Below are positions 4,349 to 6,778 of a DNA stretch of 6,778 nucleotides, one piece after another. The translations under genes and the position numbers were made by a program. The notes under the pieces are model-generated. The model was given only the letters and a program-made list of their open reading frames with translations. It was not told the DNA's origin and made no database searches. Numbering within the stretch: the stretch's first letter is position 1; each line of letters starts with the position of its first letter. Source of the stretch: JABFRJ01 sp964389095 (GTDB lineage Bacteria > Pseudomonadota > Alphaproteobacteria > Rhizobiales > Hyphomicrobiaceae); NCBI GenBank assembly GCA_964389095.1, contig CAYMEB010000253.1, positions 1-6,778 on the forward strand, written 5' to 3'.

Positions 4349-6616
4349 CTAGCCTGGAAATGCCGGGCCGAACGAATTCGATCTCGGGAAGCCCTTCGGG
4401 GCCAGGCGACCGGCTTGGCCGCGCTCGCCGACCCATTCCTTGAGATCCGACCACGCCAGCGTGAAGGTCCGGCCCGCGGCGTCCAGCCAGGTGAGGCCGT
4501 CGGCCTTCGCGAACACGCGGGCGTCGGATAGGTCACCGTCCTTGAAGCGCTGAAGAATGACGCCCTTGCCGCGGGTCATCTCGTTCAACTCCTCCAGCTT
4601 GAAGACGATCATTTTGCGGTTCTCGCCGACGACCGCGACGCAATCGCCGTCGGCTGGGACGCAGACGCAGGCCTCTGCCGGCTCGTCGACGTTGAGGATC
4701 TGCTTGCCCTTGCGGGTCGACGCCACGATCTCTTCCTCTGGAACGATGAAGCCGTGCCCGCTGGTCGATGCGACCAGCAGCTTGCGGCCGGGATCGTGCA
4801 CGAAGATCTCCCTGAAATCGTGGTTCTCTTCCAGATCCACCATCAGCCGCAGCGGCTCGCCGTGGCCACGTCCGCCGGGCAGCTGTGTCGCTTCGATCGT
4901 GAAGAACTTGCCGTTGGTGGCGAACAGGATGAGCTTGTCGGTGGTGTGCGCCTTGATCGAGCGCTTCAGCCCGTCGCCCTGTTTGAAGTCGAGCTTGGAG
5001 AGGTCGTCGAGGTGGCCCTTCATCGCTCGGATCCAGCCCTTTTCGGACAGGATGACGGTGATCGGCTCCTTTTCGATCAGGGCCTGCTCGATGTCGACTT
5101 CGATCGCCGGCGTCTCGGCGAACGAGCTGCGGCGGCGGCCGAGCGCGGTCTTCTTGGAGTACTTCTCGCGGGTTGCGCGGATCTCCTCCGCCAGCCGCTC
5201 CCACTGCAGAGCATCGTCCTTGAGCAGGGCCTTCAGCTCCCGGCGCTCCTTCGTGAGCTCGGAATGCTCGGCCTTGATTTCCTGCTCTTCCAGTTTCGAC
5301 AGTGAGCGCAGGCGCAGATTCAGGATCGCGTCGGCCTGCACTTCGGTGAGCTTGAAGCGGGCCATCAGCCGCTGCTTGGGCTCCTCCTCGAAACGGATGA
5401 TGCGGATCACCTCGTCGATGTTGAGGTAGGCGATCAGATAACCGTCGAGCACTTCCAGGCGGTGCTCGATTTTCCTCAGCCGGAACGACGAACGGCGGAC
5501 CAGCACTTCCTTGCGGTGAGCCAGCCACTCGGTGAGGACGTCCCGCAGGCCGAGCACGTTGGGAACTTGTCCCCGGCTGAGGACGTTTATGTTGAGGCCG
5601 AAGCGGATCTCCAGCTCGGAGACTCGGAATAGGCTTTCCATCATCATGGTCGGGTCGACGTTGCGCGACTTCGGCTCGAGCACGAGGCGGATGTCCTCGG
5701 CACTCTCGTCTCGCACGTCGCCCAGCAGCGGCGCCTTCTTCTCGTTGATGAGATCGGCCAGCTTCTCGATCAGCTTGCTTTTCTGGACCTGGTAGGGAAT
5801 CTCCGTGACGACGATCTGATAGCTGCCGCGGCCGGTTTCTTCCTTGTGCCACTTGGCCCGAAGCCGGAAGCCGCCCCGCCCGGTACGGTAGGCCTCGACG
5901 ATCGCCTCGCGCGGCTCGACGATGACGCCTCCGGTCGGGAAGTCCGGTCCCGGCACCATCTCCACCAGCTTCTCGACGGTGGCGTTGGGGTGCTTGATGA
6001 GGTGCAGTACCGCCGCGCACAACTCGTCGACGTTGTGGGGCGGAATGTTCGTCGCCATGCCGACCGCGATGCCCGCCGCGCCGTTGGCCAGCAGGTTCGG
6101 GAAACCGCCGGGAAGCACGGACGGCTCCTCGGTGACCCCGTCGAACGTCACTCGGAAGTCGACCGTCTCCTCGTCGATGCCGTCGAGCAGGTCGCGCGCG
6201 ACCTCCGTCATGCGGCTTTCGGTGTAGCGCATGGCGGCAGCGTTATCGCCGTCGATGTTGCCGAAGTTGCCCTGGCCGTCGACCATCGGATAGCGGACGG
6301 CGAAATCCTGGGCGAGGCGCACCAGGGAGTCGTAGATCGATTGGTCGCCGTGCGGGTGATATTTGCCCATCACGTCGCCGACGATGCGCGCGGACTTCTT
6401 GTAGCCCTGCTCGGGATCCAGCCCGAGTTCCCGCATCGCATAGAGTATGCGGCGGTGGACCGGCTTGAGGCCGTCGCGGACGTCCGGCAGGGCGCGCTGC
6501 ATGATCGTCGACAGAGCGTAGGCCAGATAGCGCTCTTCCAGCGCCGAGCGCAGGCTGACGGGCTCTATGCCGCCGCCGGGCGGCGCGGGGGGAGGAGGAA
6601 TCGTCTTGGTGGTCAT
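4349..6616 (-). CDS. parC: DNA topoisomerase IV subunit A (ParC)
   Basis: ParC is the DNA-cutting subunit of topoisomerase IV, which works as ParC2ParE2 to unlink daughter chromosomes. The 755 residues form a breakage-reunion core (about 20-490) and a beta-pinwheel C-terminal domain (about 515-755). The catalytic tyrosine is Tyr131 with Arg130 before it, in AAAMRYTESRMTEVARDLL. Other core landmarks are RALPDVRDGLKPVHRRILYAM, KYHPHGDQSIYD (85-96) and PNLLANGAAGIAVGMATNIPPHN. The C-terminal domain lacks a canonical GyrA box (QRRGGKG); it has only TRGKGVIL at 681-688, arguing for ParC over GyrA. Gln92 and Asp96 occupy the positions of E. coli ParC Ser80 and Glu84. The start at 6616 (MTTKTIPPPPAPP, a Pro-rich leader) is the last ATG before the conserved region; upstream ATGs at 6691 and 6697 would add up to 27 Arg-rich residues. 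None has a good ribosome site, so the start is uncertain. parE is not in the window. Confidence 0.96.
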   Translation of the reverse strand: MTTKTIPPPPAPPGGGIEPVSLRSALEERYLAYALSTIMQRALPDVRDGLKPVHRRILYAMRELGLDPEQGYKKSARIVGDVMGKYHPHGDQSIYDSLVRLAQDFAVRYPMVDGQGNFGNIDGDNAAAMRYTESRMTEVARDLLDGIDEETVDFRVTFDGVTEEPSVLPGGFPNLLANGAAGIAVGMATNIPPHNVDELCAAVLHLIKHPNATVEKLVEMVPGPDFPTGGVIVEPREAIVEAYRTGRGGFRLRAKWHKEETGRGSYQIVVTEIPYQVQKSKLIEKLADLINEKKAPLLGDVRDESAEDIRLVLEPKSRNVDPTMMMESLFRVSELEIRFGLNINVLSRGQVPNVLGLRDVLTEWLAHRKEVLVRRSSFRLRKIEHRLEVLDGYLIAYLNIDEVIRIIRFEEEPKQRLMARFKLTEVQADAILNLRLRSLSKLEEQEIKAEHSELTKERRELKALLKDDALQWERLAEEIRATREKYSKKTALGRRRSSFAETPAIEVDIEQALIEKEPITVILSEKGWIRAMKGHLDDLSKLDFKQGDGLKRSIKAHTTDKLILFATNGKFFTIEATQLPGGRGHGEPLRLMVDLEENHDFREIFVHDPGRKLLVASTSGHGFIVPEEEIVASTRKGKQILNVDEPAEACVCVPADGDCVAVVGENRKMIVFKLEELNEMTRGKGVILQRFKDGDLSDARVFAKADGLTWLDAAGRTFTLAWSDLKEWVGERGQAGRLAPKGFPRSNSFGPAFPG

Positions 6617-6721
6617 GCACCAGGGTTTGCCCGCTCCCGCATGCGCGTTCAAGAGCCGCGCCGACACAGGGCGAGCCCTGGTTCGCTCCATGCACAAGTC
6701 CGGTCGGCGGCAGGCATGAGA

Positions 6722-6738
6722 CCGCCCCTCACGGGCGG
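6722..6738. other. GC hairpin upstream of parC
   Basis: CCGCCC (6722-6727) and GGGCGG (6733-6738) pair around the 5-base loop CTCAC. The hairpin lies about 105 bases upstream of the parC start. On the minus strand it is followed by TCTCATGCC, which is not a T tract, so it is a weak terminator candidate for a gene beyond the right edge. The 162 bases from 6617 to 6778 show no supportable gene and no convincing promoter. All three minus frames from the right edge meet stops before parC, and two of them stop near 6730-6755, so the end of an upstream gene could lie here. Confidence 0.3.
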
Positions 6739-6778
6739 GCGGGCGCGGTGTTCACCTTCGCGTGTTCCCGGTGATCCA

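Noticed and set aside
4557..5429. Long open frame (290 codons) on the plus strand inside parC
   Set aside because: It is antisense to well-conserved parC codons, its Ser/Arg-rich translation resembles no protein, and it has no ribosome binding site. It reflects GC-rich codon bias.
4533..6020. Long open frame (495 codons) on the minus strand overlapping parC
   Set aside because: It is the shifted frame of parC itself; the Arg/Gly/Pro-rich translation is typical of an off-frame reading in high-GC DNA.
6716..6778. Possible plus-strand gene start at the right edge (ATG at 6716)
   Set aside because: Only 21 codons are visible, they are low-complexity, they run through the GC hairpin and no ribosome binding site precedes them.
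1..6778. CRISPR arrays, tRNA or rRNA genes, insertion sequences, phage or toxin-antitoxin genes
   Set aside because: No spaced direct repeats, tRNA-like cloverleaf, transposase motifs or terminal repeats were seen on either strand.

Overview
This GC-rich window looks like chromosomal DNA from an alphaproteobacterium. The evidence is the GGRKGPEPTRYGDWEK-type SDHAF4/DUF1674 protein, the ParC sequence (KYHPHGDQSIYD around the quinolone region) and a bacterial leucyl/arginyl-transferase (Bpt) close to parC. I recall the bpt-parC and htpX-DUF1674 pairings from alphaproteobacterial genomes but could not check them here. The order within the class (for example Rhodospirillales or Hyphomicrobiales) cannot be settled from this sequence.

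Layout: (1) 1-319, minus: the N-terminal part of the membrane protease HtpX, running off the left edge. (2) 434-664, plus: a 76-residue SDHAF4-like succinate dehydrogenase assembly factor, divergent from htpX across a 114-base spacer. (3) 697-719: a strong GC hairpin between converging genes. (4) 753-2348, minus: a secreted family-5 (peptide/nickel type) ABC transporter solute-binding protein with no permease or ATPase gene next to it. (5) 2349-2601: a divergent control region with one candidate promoter per direction, an inverted repeat filling the spacer of the minus promoter, and a perfect 8-bp hairpin just before the bpt ribosome binding site. (6) 2602-3369, plus: bpt. (7) 3376-6616, minus: a compact cluster transcribed as parC, then a small exported helical protein of unknown function, then a hotdog-fold acyl-CoA thioesterase. 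The last two overlap by 4 bases (ATGA). (8) 6617-6778: the parC leader region with a GC hairpin.

Most of the window is housekeeping: protein quality control (htpX, bpt), respiratory complex II maturation, chromosome decatenation (parC) and acyl-CoA metabolism. The accessory element is the orphan solute-binding protein. I see no tRNA, rRNA, CRISPR array, insertion sequence or phage gene, and no clear sign of a new multi-gene system. The points most worth a second look are the uncharacterised secreted protein coupled to the thioesterase behind parC, the two structured elements in the 2349-2601 control region, and the orphan solute-binding gene.
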